The position numbers and the translations under genes were made by a program. Below are positions 34,301 through 43,272 of a stretch of DNA of 64,000 nt, in pieces. The notes beneath the pieces are model-generated. The model saw nothing but the letters and a program-made list of their open reading frames with translations, searched no databases and was not told the origin of the DNA. Origin of the DNA: Rubripirellula lacrimiformis (GTDB taxonomy: Bacteria; Planctomycetota; Planctomycetia; Pirellulales; Pirellulaceae). Location of the stretch: positions 3,162,001 through 3,226,000 of the forward strand of contig NZ_CP036525.1 in NCBI RefSeq assembly GCF_007741535.1, read 5' to 3'. Every line of letters starts with the position of its first letter. The first letter of the stretch is position 1.

Positions 34301-37300
34301 ATGCTCCAGACTAGCCGTATCATGATCGACGTCGATTCGCTCGATGATGACGCTGAAACGACAATCGATCAGTTTGAATCGAACTGGACCGCTGATGGTG
34401 ACTTCGCGGTCCAGACGCTATTGGATAGGCATCGAGACGAGGATCGGTTAGCGGTGCTGACCGAGTTGATTCGAATCGATATCGACCTGCGGAATGAAAA
34501 CCGGGTTCCCTTTTCGCTAGACAGCTACACCGGTCTGTATCCGGAATTGCTGCATCATCCACATCGGATGTTGGCGATTGCGTTTGAAGACTTTCGGTCG
34601 CGCCGTCGCTGTGGCCTAGAGATTGACGTGTCACGCTGGGGGGAACTTCCGGGGATCGAACATGAACCGTGGTTTCGCGATTCGTTTGCGCGGCATGTCG
34701 ATTCGGTTGGTTCATCGAATGCCAATCTGCACGCGGTGAGGCTGGATCAAGAGGTCGAAGCCGGTCTGCTGGAGATCGGATTTCACATTGTCAAACAGAT
34801 TGGTGAAGGTGCGTTCAGTCAGGTTTTTCTAGCGACCCAGGGGCATTTAGCGGATCGCTACGTGGTGCTGAAGATCTACCAAAAATCGCTCAGCGAGCCA
34901 GAGAGCATGGCGCTGATGCAGCACACCAACATCGTGCCGATCTATTCCTGTCACCAAGTCGGTGCCATGTCAGTGATCTGCATGCCGTACGCGGGCCGAA
35001 CCACCCTGGAAGATGTGTTTCGATCGGCCTTCAGCAACAGTGTCGTTCGCAACGGCGAGAACCTGGTATCCGCCGTGCGTGATCGAGTCAGTCCTGCGAA
35101 GGGGCAGGCCACTGAATCGGACAGTTTGCTCGTCCAAGCCGTTAGCGAATCTGTAAGTCCTGCAAATCATTCCAGCGATCAACCCTTGGGGGGTGGTTCG
35201 GGTTCCGTGGCTTGGGGGCAGAGTCACCAGGGCCGCTACGACGATGGCGCATCGCTGGATTGGGCGGGATCGGGGAATGCATCGGCCAGGACGGCGCCGT
35301 CCAGCCCTGCGTCGGAAGAACAGTCGGTGATGAGCCCCCTGGATCAGCTTCGTTCATTCACGAGCAACGAACTGACCACGTACTTGTTCGAACGGCTGAC
35401 TTCGGCCCTGTCGCACGCTCATGCTCGCGGGATCCTGCACGGGGACATCAAGCCCGCCAACGTGTTGATTCGCAATGATGGCGAGCCGGCCTTGCTGGAC
35501 TTCAATCTGTCGCACCGCGTCAATGATGAACGCCCGCGGCACGCAGGTGGGACTTTGCCGTACATGGCTCCGGAGGATCTGCGGTCCATGTTGGGGCATT
35601 CGCCGATCGCCGAGGTGTCGTCTGACATCTATGCGATGGGAATGATGATGTATCAGTTCGCAACCAACCGCTTTGCCTTCCCACCCCCGCGGACCGCCGA
35701 ACCCAAGGATATCGAACAGGCGATCGCCGGGCGAAATGCCGAAGTCCAGTGGGCTGCCGGCGACCAAGTCGACGGCGGCCTGCGATTGATCATCGAGAAG
35801 GCATTGGCGTTTGATCCGATCGATCGGTATCAGTCTAGCGAGCAGATGCATCGCGATCTGCTGTCGCATTCCCATGGACTGCCCTTGGTGCACTGTCGCG
35901 AACCGATTCGAATCCGCGCCCGCAAATGGTTGGTTCGCTATCCCGCGTTGACCTCCGGTGCAGCCGTCGGTTTGATGTTCTTGGCCCTGTTGGTGCCTTT
36001 GGCCGGGACTGCGGTCGTGTACCGCCAACGAGCCGATCACGCGGCGATTACCAAACAAATTGCTCGATTCCAAGCTGAATCAAACGACAGTTTGGCGAAA
36101 ATGATGGCCGATCCGACCCAGCGAAACGATGAAACGGTCGTCAGCGGTCTGGACCCCTTGATCGAAGTCGGTGCGTTCAGTGGGAATGCGGTGACCGATC
36201 GGCGTTTAGGATCGTTAGCGGCCGACGCAAAGGCGACCTTCCTGGATGGGCTACTGCGTCATGCTGTGATGGTAGGGTTCTTCGAATCCGATCGATTGGC
36301 AGTGCAGTTGAATGACGGTCCCTTGGATAGCGAGGCGTTGATCCGTTTGGATCAATTGATCAGGATTGCCGAACAAGCCAGCACGCCTGGGAATTCACGG
36401 GCGACGCTGTACTTGAAGGCCCAAAGGTCTCGTTTGGCCGGCGACCAGAAAGCATCCGATCGGTTCCGCAGCCAGGCCCGGAAAATTTCGCCCAAGTCAG
36501 ACACCGAACGTTTCCTGGAAGCGGTGCGGTTGATGAAGAAAGAAAATTGGGAAGAAGCCAATGACATTTTTACGGCGCTGGCTGACCACGGGACAATTCC
36601 GCCGGAACTTCGCTGGACCAGTTTAGCGCGTGCTCAATTCAGCCAACGTGACTATTCCGCAGCTGCCATCTCTTTCACCCAGTCGCTGGAACGGGCTCCG
36701 GAATCATCGCGACTTTGGTTGCTGCGAGGCCTCTGTTATCTGCAGTTGTCGCAGGGGGAACGAGCCGTCGAAGACTTCACCGCAGCGATCAAGTTCAACC
36801 CTAGCAACTGGAAGGCGTTGACCAATCGCGGCTTGGTTTCGATGAACCGTGGCAACCCTGCCAGTGCGGTCGAAGATTTTACCGAGGCGGCCAAGCACGC
36901 ACCCGATCGCGGCCACATTCTGTTGCTGCGTAGCCGGGCCTATCGCAAGCTGGGCAACACGGCCGCAGCCGATGACGACTTGGCCGAGGTGATGAAGTCC
37001 GACAAACTGTCGGCACGTTCATTGTTGTCACGCGCCCAAGCACAAATGGAATCGGACCCCGAGGCCGCACTGCAGGATCTGTTGCAGGCGGCTCAGTTTG
37101 ATCCCAACTCGGCGACCGTGTTGGCGAGCACCGCGTCTCTGTTGGCCTTGGAACTTCATCGTGATGAAGAAGCGATTGAATATCTAGATCGCTTGATCTT
37201 GATGCAGCCCGAAAACGAACGCGCTCGGATCGATCGTGCCGTGTTGCTATCGCGAGTCGGTCGATACGACGAGGCGATCACGGATATGAATCTGGCGATC

Positions 37301-37558
37301 GAATCGCCCAACGCTGCACGCACTTTGTACCAAGCCGCCTGTGTCTGCGCTCTGCAGCCTCAGAAGACTTGGCACATCCGTGGGCTGACCTATTTGGCTC
37401 AAGCGATCCAGCAAGGATACCAAGCTGATCATCTTGCAACCGATTCGGACCTGGACTCGCTTCGTGCTCTTCCGGGACTGCAGTCGATTAGTCGTACGTA
37501 TTGGTTGGCCAACCGCCTGAACAATGTCAGCCCCAATTCACAGCCCCTCCTCCCTTAG
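34301..37558 (+). CDS. Membrane-anchored Ser/Thr protein kinase with TPR sensor domain (atypical active site)
   Basis: From ATG 34301 (alternative 34322) the protein is 1085 residues. A helical N-terminus (1-160) leads to the kinase: glycine loop IGEGAFSQVFLA (167), VVLKIY with Lys191, then a roughly 100-residue Ser/Gly-rich insert (about 247-346) between the lobes. The catalytic loop is HGDIKPANVLI (380), with Gly for the Arg of HRD. The metal loop is DFNLS (400), with Asn for the Gly of DFG, and MAPEDL closes the activation segment. One membrane span lies at 550-573, and the remaining 500 residues are TPR repeats on the outer side. Asp and Lys are kept, so activity is likely but without the usual RD control. 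The next start is 20 bp downstream, so it shares a transcript with the surface protein. Confidence 0.88.
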   Translation: MLQTSRIMIDVDSLDDDAETTIDQFESNWTADGDFAVQTLLDRHRDEDRLAVLTELIRIDIDLRNENRVPFSLDSYTGLYPELLHHPHRMLAIAFEDFRSRRRCGLEIDVSRWGELPGIEHEPWFRDSFARHVDSVGSSNANLHAVRLDQEVEAGLLEIGFHIVKQIGEGAFSQVFLATQGHLADRYVVLKIYQKSLSEPESMALMQHTNIVPIYSCHQVGAMSVICMPYAGRTTLEDVFRSAFSNSVVRNGENLVSAVRDRVSPAKGQATESDSLLVQAVSESVSPANHSSDQPLGGGSGSVAWGQSHQGRYDDGASLDWAGSGNASARTAPSSPASEEQSVMSPLDQLRSFTSNELTTYLFERLTSALSHAHARGILHGDIKPANVLIRNDGEPALLDFNLSHRVNDERPRHAGGTLPYMAPEDLRSMLGHSPIAEVSSDIYAMGMMMYQFATNRFAFPPPRTAEPKDIEQAIAGRNAEVQWAAGDQVDGGLRLIIEKALAFDPIDRYQSSEQMHRDLLSHSHGLPLVHCREPIRIRARKWLVRYPALTSGAAVGLMFLALLVPLAGTAVVYRQRADHAAITKQIARFQAESNDSLAKMMADPTQRNDETVVSGLDPLIEVGAFSGNAVTDRRLGSLAADAKATFLDGLLRHAVMVGFFESDRLAVQLNDGPLDSEALIRLDQLIRIAEQASTPGNSRATLYLKAQRSRLAGDQKASDRFRSQARKISPKSDTERFLEAVRLMKKENWEEANDIFTALADHGTIPPELRWTSLARAQFSQRDYSAAAISFTQSLERAPESSRLWLLRGLCYLQLSQGERAVEDFTAAIKFNPSNWKALTNRGLVSMNRGNPASAVEDFTEAAKHAPDRGHILLLRSRAYRKLGNTAAADDDLAEVMKSDKLSARSLLSRAQAQMESDPEAALQDLLQAAQFDPNSATVLASTASLLALELHRDEEAIEYLDRLILMQPENERARIDRAVLLSRVGRYDEAITDMNLAIESPNAARTLYQAACVCALQPQKTWHIRGLTYLAQAIQQGYQADHLATDSDLDSLRALPGLQSISRTYWLANRLNNVSPNSQPLLP

Positions 37559-37578
37559 AATTTTGCAGATCCGCCTTT

Positions 37579-39609
37579 ATGAAACGTTCGACGCGTCGCA
37601 CGAAAAACCAACGCACTTCGCTGGAGACACTGGAGGCCCGCGACTTGCTGGCAGCCTTCGGAACACCCTGGCCCGAGGCTCGCGATCTATCTATCAGTTT
37701 CCCTGCTGATGAAGTCGCGATCGGCGAATACGAAAATGACATCCGTCAGACCCTGGATGCCGCCGATCAGCAGCAATGGCAAGAATTGGCATTGCGCGCC
37801 TATCAGACCTGGGCGATCCATGCGGACATCAATGTCGGACTGCGAAACGATTTCGACGTTTCGTTTGGTGCTGCAGGCTTGATGAATCAAGATCCGCGAT
37901 TTGGCGAGTTTCGCATTGGTGCGTTTCCGCAAGACGGATTGATGGCCAATTCGCTGCCGTTCCAGGTGGCCGCAGGAACCTACTCGGGTGATTTGCTGCT
38001 GAATTCGAATCAGGACTATCGTCTGTACGATTGGCCCGATTCGGTTGCCCCTGACCTGTCGACCTGGGACGAAGGACAGCGAGACCTGTTCAGCGTCCTG
38101 CTGCACGAAGCCGGCAATACGCTTGGCGTGGACGACAACCAGATGGAATGGTCGGTGATGTTCGGCCAGTACACGACGCCCAAAGGCGTCTTGGCCCCGG
38201 AAGACATCGGCGAAATCCAACAACTGTACGGGATGCGCAGTGACCCCTACGAATCGGTCACCAACGATCAATTGGCGACCGCCACGATCATCCCCATCCC
38301 GATCGGTTTTGCGCCGGCATCAGAAACGATTCGCACGCGCGGTAGTATCGCGTCGGCCAACGATGTGGACCACTTCCGATTCTCCCCGGTCCCCGGTTCC
38401 AATTCGGTCACGATTCGATTGAATGCGGAAGGGATCAGTTTGCTAGAGTCGCAGATAGAGGTCACCTTGGCGGACGGCACGGTGGTTGCCCAAAGCATGG
38501 CCGCCAGCGTGTTTGAAAACGATCATCAGGTCGAATTGACGGGGCTTGGTGTCGGATCGGATCTGTTCGTGAAAGTGACTGCTGCGGATTCCGATAGTCT
38601 CTATTCAATCGGTGACTACGTTCTGGAACTGGACTATCGCGACGCTGCTGTGCAAAGTCAGGACATCGTTCCAGGCGACTACCAATCAGGCGCCGATTCG
38701 CTGTACTCGGGGTTTGATCTGCTAGATCTCGAAACGGATGTTTCGACGACCGCATCGGCGATCGAAATCGATGCACACGATTCAATCGATGAACGATTCG
38801 AAATCCAATCTTCGGTAGGGTCAGCTTCCGATGTGGATGTGTGGAAGGTCGTGGCGCCGTCCACATCGCAACAGCGTTTGATCGTTAGTTTGGCCGGTGT
38901 CGGAAGTGGATCGCCCGACTTGGACCTGTACGTCGTTGACGATCAGGGTCAGTCGGTAGGGACTACGGCGCGACTTCGTCCGGATGGAACATGGACAGTC
39001 GAAGTCAACCAACCGACCGCAGGACAGGAGTACTTTATCCGTGTCAGCGTCGATCCGGGCTCGGCGGTCGAAGTCGGCAACTATGTCGCGGTCGCTGAAT
39101 TTGTGTCACCGCCGGCGCAGATGAATGATTTGATTTCCGGTGATGTTGACGCAACGGTCGATGAATTTTTCCGCTGGACTGCTTCGAAGTCCAAGTTGTT
39201 CCGATTCGATTTCAGTGCATTTGGTGCTGCGGCCGGTGACGGCGCTCGACTGCGGATTTACGACGCCCATACGCACGAAATTCGTCTGGTCATCGGCGCT
39301 CAAAACGACATGACACGCACCGGAATGGCTTGGTTGCAGCAGGGCGACTACGTGCTTCGCTTCACCGCCTTTTCGGCTGATGATCAATCGGTCGCACCGA
39401 TTCAGTTCACGCTGACTTGTGACGGCATCTCGGACGATCAAGACGAAACGGGATACGACCCCGACAATGATCCCGATTACGATCCGTACACGTACGAATA
39501 CACTTACCACGACTACGGGTACTACTATTCGAACTACGAGTACTACTACGACTGGGACTATTACTACCAGTACGACGGCGATCCGAACTACGCGCACTAC
39601 TACGAGTAG
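37579..39609 (+). CDS. Exported matrixin-like pseudoprotease with PPC-type domains and Tyr/Asp tail
   Basis: From ATG 37579 the protein is 676 residues. The N-terminus is a planctomycete export motif (basic run, then LETLEARDLLAAFG). Residues about 35-205 resemble an M10/matrixin metallopeptidase: HEAGNTLGVDD at 176, an SVMFGQY Met-turn, and LAPEDIGEIQQLYG closing the fold. Two of the three zinc His are replaced, by Asn and Asp. Residues about 230-340 and 400-510 look like pre-peptidase C-terminal domains (DVDHFRFSPVPGSNSVTIRL, DVDVWKVVAPSTSQQRLIVSL), and a third domain follows. The last 54 residues (39445-39606) hold 21 Tyr among Asp, Glu and Pro. It is encoded 20 bp after the kinase and 94 bp before a sulfotransferase. 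Surface binding or structural role is inferred. Confidence 0.82.
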   Translation: MKRSTRRTKNQRTSLETLEARDLLAAFGTPWPEARDLSISFPADEVAIGEYENDIRQTLDAADQQQWQELALRAYQTWAIHADINVGLRNDFDVSFGAAGLMNQDPRFGEFRIGAFPQDGLMANSLPFQVAAGTYSGDLLLNSNQDYRLYDWPDSVAPDLSTWDEGQRDLFSVLLHEAGNTLGVDDNQMEWSVMFGQYTTPKGVLAPEDIGEIQQLYGMRSDPYESVTNDQLATATIIPIPIGFAPASETIRTRGSIASANDVDHFRFSPVPGSNSVTIRLNAEGISLLESQIEVTLADGTVVAQSMAASVFENDHQVELTGLGVGSDLFVKVTAADSDSLYSIGDYVLELDYRDAAVQSQDIVPGDYQSGADSLYSGFDLLDLETDVSTTASAIEIDAHDSIDERFEIQSSVGSASDVDVWKVVAPSTSQQRLIVSLAGVGSGSPDLDLYVVDDQGQSVGTTARLRPDGTWTVEVNQPTAGQEYFIRVSVDPGSAVEVGNYVAVAEFVSPPAQMNDLISGDVDATVDEFFRWTASKSKLFRFDFSAFGAAAGDGARLRIYDAHTHEIRLVIGAQNDMTRTGMAWLQQGDYVLRFTAFSADDQSVAPIQFTLTCDGISDDQDETGYDPDNDPDYDPYTYEYTYHDYGYYYSNYEYYYDWDYYYQYDGDPNYAHYYE

Positions 39610-39632
39610 GCCGTTATTTGTTGCCAAACTAT

Positions 39633-39667
39633 CCGGTCACGCCAAACGATTCTGTTTGCGTGACCGG
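39633..39667 (+). terminator. Strong stem-loop after the surface protein gene
   Basis: A 14-bp stem (ccggtcacgc plus caaac against gtttg plus cgtgaccgg, one bulged C) with a 6-nt loop lies 24 bp after the stop. There is no T run, so it may cut or protect the message between this gene and the sulfotransferase rather than end it. Confidence 0.6.
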
Positions 39668-39702
39668 AGCCTGTTCCGTTGTTCTCCTGTTTGATCGTAT
39701 CT

Positions 39703-41796
39703 ATGCCGACGTCCATTTCTTTTAGCCCCGCTACTTTGAATCTGCTATTGGACGAAGCCGTGGGGGCCGTGCCGGGGACCCTGCCCGACGCGCGGCAAAA
39801 GATGATCAACGATGGTTTGCGTCGATCACGAAGCCAGCGTCCAGACGAAAATTCCCTGGTGGCTGCTGCCATCATCGATTTGATCAGCGACGTGAAGGGC
39901 GTTGGGAACGTTTCGAAGGTGCGATTAGCGGACATCGAAAGTGATTCGGCTCTGACCTGTCATGTCGCAGGACTGTGCGCGATTGCTTCCCAGGATCTTG
40001 CCGACGCTCAGCGACTTCTGGACCGCGCTGTCCGAATTGATCCCAATCGAATCGCATGCTGGACGCTGTTGGGGCGATTGGCCAGCGAGTTTAACCAACC
40101 CGAATTAGCAGTGAAGTACCATCAGCGTGCCATTGTGATCAGCGATTGCGGTGGCGAGTCGGATCTTGAATTGGCTCGAATCCATGCGCAAAACGGCCGG
40201 CTAAAGGATGCCATTCACACGCTGCGAGTTGCCTTGATGAGCGATCGGAATCATCCGGCGATCAACCGCGCTCTGGCCCAATTGCTGAGGCGGCGGGCCA
40301 TGATGTTGGGACGCCAGAACAAGCGACTGGCACGTCACAAAATTTTGGAAGAACGGCTTCAGTGCCTGCAGGCGGCCAATCGCGCAGCCCCCCGAAGCGA
40401 TAGCTATCTTCGACAAGGGCGTTTGGAATCGCGGTTAGAACATTTCGAGCAGTCGCGAGTTTCGTTCCAACGTGCACTCGATTTGGATCCGAAGTCCGAG
40501 CAGGCAATCACTCACCTGGCCAGCGCCAATGTGGATGATGGAAAGATCCCCGAGGCGATTGATCAGTTCCAGCAAGCATTGAAACTGAATCCGAACCATG
40601 CCGTGACCCATTTTCGCTACACGCGGGCAAAGCGGTTTACGAACGACGAGGAAACGGGTCGCTACATCGATCAACTTCGCGAACGCCTAGAGGTCGCAGA
40701 CCTTCCCGCCCGAGATCGCATCTTTTTGCACTTCGCTGTGGCTAAGGTGTTTGACGACATCGGTAAGTATGACGACGCGTGGCTGCACTACGATATCGCC
40801 AACCGCTTGAAACCTGGACATCACGCGACCATCGCGACTCCCTCTACCCATCGGCGTCCGGCGGACGGTGCGACAGGGCAATCTTCGGCCGGGCGGTCTG
40901 CCCCGCCGCAAACTTCCGTCACCGAATCGGATCCGCAGTCAAAGACAAATTCCAAGCACAATCCGCTGCAGAAGATCGCCGATGACGCGATGCGGTTTTT
41001 CACGAGGGAATTCTTCGCCAACAATGGCAAGCTAGGAGTTGTCCGTCCTGACTTGACGCCGATCTTTGTCATCGGCATGCCGCGTTCAGGTACGACATTG
41101 ACCGAGCAGATATTGACCAGCCATCCGTCGATCGCGGGCGCTGGTGAATTGAAGGCGGTCAATCAGATGCGGCGCACGATCGAACATGAAGTTCGTCTGG
41201 CAAACCCGGAACTGCCGAAATCGGCGACCGGCTATCCGGATGCATTGATGCACCTTCCGAGCTTCGAACTGCAGCGGTTGGCCAATCAATACCTCGACAT
41301 TCTGTCACCGTTTTGCAATACCGAAACTTTTGTGACCGATAAGATGCCGACGAACTTCATGCATCTAGGACTGCTGTCACTGTTGTTTCCGAACGCCAAA
41401 TTCGTGCATTGCAAACGCGACCCGATGGATGTTTTGGTTTCCTGCTTTTGCCAAAACCTGAATCCGCCGTTCTGTGACTTGGAAACATTAGCTGGGTATT
41501 TTCGCCGATACCAAAAGATGATGGTTCACTTCGAAAGTGTGCTTCCCATTGCGATCCACAGTGTCCAGTACGAACAGACCGTGACGGAACCCGAGTCAAC
41601 CGCGCGGCAGTTGATCCAGTACTGTGGCCTGGACTGGGATCCGGCCTGTTTGTCGTTTCACGAAAACAGTCGCTCGGTTCGCACGCCTAGCAAATGGCAG
41701 GTGCGTCAACCGATGTACACGTCATCGATCGGCAAATGGAAGCGATTCGAAAAGCACCTGCAAACGGTAGCTGATTTAGTAGCGACAACCGATTGA
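39703..41796 (+). CDS. TPR-repeat sulfotransferase (Sulfotransfer_3 type)
   Basis: The ATG at 39703 gives 697 residues; an upstream TTG at 39679 is less likely. The N-terminal half has TPR pairs (LLDRAVRIDPNRIACWTLLGRL, AIDQFQQALKLNPNHAVTHF). The C-terminal half is a sulfotransferase: the 5'-phosphosulfate loop FVIGMPRSGTTLTEQILTSHP, a nearby GAGEL whose Glu aligns with the catalytic Glu of tyrosylprotein sulfotransferases, and the 3'-phosphate site FVHCKRDPMDVLVSCF. The PAPS donor is expected in the cytoplasm; no signal peptide is seen. This architecture is common in planctomycetes and the acceptor is usually unknown. Here it follows the Tyr/Asp-tailed protein in the same direction. Confidence 0.88.
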   Translation: MPTSISFSPATLNLLLDEAVGAVPGTLPDARQKMINDGLRRSRSQRPDENSLVAAAIIDLISDVKGVGNVSKVRLADIESDSALTCHVAGLCAIASQDLADAQRLLDRAVRIDPNRIACWTLLGRLASEFNQPELAVKYHQRAIVISDCGGESDLELARIHAQNGRLKDAIHTLRVALMSDRNHPAINRALAQLLRRRAMMLGRQNKRLARHKILEERLQCLQAANRAAPRSDSYLRQGRLESRLEHFEQSRVSFQRALDLDPKSEQAITHLASANVDDGKIPEAIDQFQQALKLNPNHAVTHFRYTRAKRFTNDEETGRYIDQLRERLEVADLPARDRIFLHFAVAKVFDDIGKYDDAWLHYDIANRLKPGHHATIATPSTHRRPADGATGQSSAGRSAPPQTSVTESDPQSKTNSKHNPLQKIADDAMRFFTREFFANNGKLGVVRPDLTPIFVIGMPRSGTTLTEQILTSHPSIAGAGELKAVNQMRRTIEHEVRLANPELPKSATGYPDALMHLPSFELQRLANQYLDILSPFCNTETFVTDKMPTNFMHLGLLSLLFPNAKFVHCKRDPMDVLVSCFCQNLNPPFCDLETLAGYFRRYQKMMVHFESVLPIAIHSVQYEQTVTEPESTARQLIQYCGLDWDPACLSFHENSRSVRTPSKWQVRQPMYTSSIGKWKRFEKHLQTVADLVATTD

Positions 41797-41811
41797 AAAG
41801 GCGATCGGTTG
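41786..41811. terminator. 8-bp stem-loop at the sulfotransferase stop
   Basis: caaccgat (41786-41793) pairs perfectly with atcggttg (41804-41811) across a 10-nt loop spanning the stop codon. Its place between convergent genes suggests a terminator, though no T run follows. Confidence 0.4.
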
Positions 41812-41952
41812 CCCGTGGGCCAACCATCCCCGGATCATGGATCCTTCGTGGCCATTTCGCGTGCGGCCGCCGTCATTCAGATTTCAATGACGGGGCCGAG
41901 GGCGGTGGCGGGGCAGTCACGATTCCACCCGACGGTTGGATTCAACCGACGA

Positions 41953-43059
41953 TCATTTTCGCGTGGAAAATTTGAAGATCGTAGTCGTGTCGTAGGTGTC
42001 GCCCGGTTCTAGAATGGCGGACGGAAAGTTGGGCTGATTCGGACTGTCGGGGTAGTGTTGAGTTTCCAGACAGAACCCGCCACGGTGTTCGTAGGTTTTG
42101 CCGGATTTGCCCTTCAATCGCCCGTCCAGAAAGTTTCCGCAATAGAACTGGATTCCAGGTTCGGTCGTGGTGATTTCCATCACGCGTCCGGTGGTCGGTT
42201 CGAACACGGTTGCCGCCAATCCCATTTCGCCTAGCGGTTTGTCGATGACGAAATTGTGGTCATAGCCGAGACCAAACTTCAGTTGTTGGTCGTCTTGTTC
42301 AACGTCACGGCCGATTGCTTTGGAATCAGTGAAATCAAACGGTGTTCCAGTCACGCTGGGGATGTCGCCAGTGGGGATCAGGCTTTCATCAACCGGTGTG
42401 TAGGTTTTGGCGTTCAGCATCAGTTCGTGATCCAGGATGGTCCCCTCCCCTTCGCCTTTCAGGTTGAAATAGGTGTGTTGGGTTAGGTTGATGGGAGTCG
42501 CCTTGTCCGTCGTGGCGTGATAGTGGACGGACAATTCGTTTGCGTCCGTCAACTTGTAGGTGACCTTGATCTGTAGGTTTCCTGGATAGCCTTCTTCCAT
42601 GTCTTTGGCCAAATACGAAAGCTCCAGTCCTCGGTAGCCTTTGCCATGGATGGGGTTCGCATCCCAAACGACTTTGTCGAATCCGATCACACCGCCGTGC
42701 AAATGGTTGGTGTTGTTGTTGGTGGCCAGCGAGTACTCGGTGCCGTCGATCGAAAACTTGCCTTTGGCGATGCGGTTGCCATAACGGCCAACGATGGCGC
42801 CAAAGTAGGGTTTGTCGACTGCGTTGATGTAGTCTTCGACGCGGTTGTAGCCAAGTGTCACATCGCCCAGTTTTCCGTCTCGATCCGGGACCGAGATCGA
42901 TGTCACGATCGCCCCGTAGTTCGTGATCGTCACCCTCATGTCGGACTTGTTGACCAGCGTGTACAGCTTGATCGAATCAAAATCGCTGACGATCATTTGG
43001 GCGCGGGCTGGACCGGCAAGTGCGAATGCCAAGCCAACTGCGAAAACGAAACTCTTCAT
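41953..43059 (-). CDS. galM: Periplasmic aldose 1-epimerase (mutarotase)
   Basis: The protein is 368 residues from ATG 43059, with a signal peptide (FVFAVGLAFALAGPARAQ). Mutarotase features are GRYGNRIAKGKF, NHLHGG, SVHYHATTDKATPINLTQHTYFNL (24 residues at about 170-193, including the catalytic His), LGYDHNFV, and FCLETQHYPDSPNQ with the catalytic Glu. It converts alpha and beta anomers of hexoses such as glucose or galactose. Secreted forms process sugars released by outer hydrolases, which suits this genome. It stands alone. Confidence 0.93.
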   Translation of the reverse strand: MKSFVFAVGLAFALAGPARAQMIVSDFDSIKLYTLVNKSDMRVTITNYGAIVTSISVPDRDGKLGDVTLGYNRVEDYINAVDKPYFGAIVGRYGNRIAKGKFSIDGTEYSLATNNNTNHLHGGVIGFDKVVWDANPIHGKGYRGLELSYLAKDMEEGYPGNLQIKVTYKLTDANELSVHYHATTDKATPINLTQHTYFNLKGEGEGTILDHELMLNAKTYTPVDESLIPTGDIPSVTGTPFDFTDSKAIGRDVEQDDQQLKFGLGYDHNFVIDKPLGEMGLAATVFEPTTGRVMEITTTEPGIQFYCGNFLDGRLKGKSGKTYEHRGGFCLETQHYPDSPNQPNFPSAILEPGDTYDTTTIFKFSTRK

Positions 43060-43272
43060 TAGATTTCCAAGGGGAGGTGGGAAAGTGGCGATCGTTGGCA
43101 GTGCCTGCCCACGATCCACTGACAGTGGGTCCGATGAATTTTAGTCAGCGGTTCGACCCAACAGTTTCGTCCCCCAGGCGTTCAGAAACAATGAGACGGG
43201 GCCTGTCAGCATTGAGTTTCTTTGCTGAATCGCAGCTTGGGTCCGGAACGGTTCACCCGCGAAACATCGCTC

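Noticed and set aside
37501-37578. Start of the surface protein at 37501 overlapping the kinase
   Set aside because: The ATG at 37579 begins directly with the basic export motif and avoids a 58-bp overlap.
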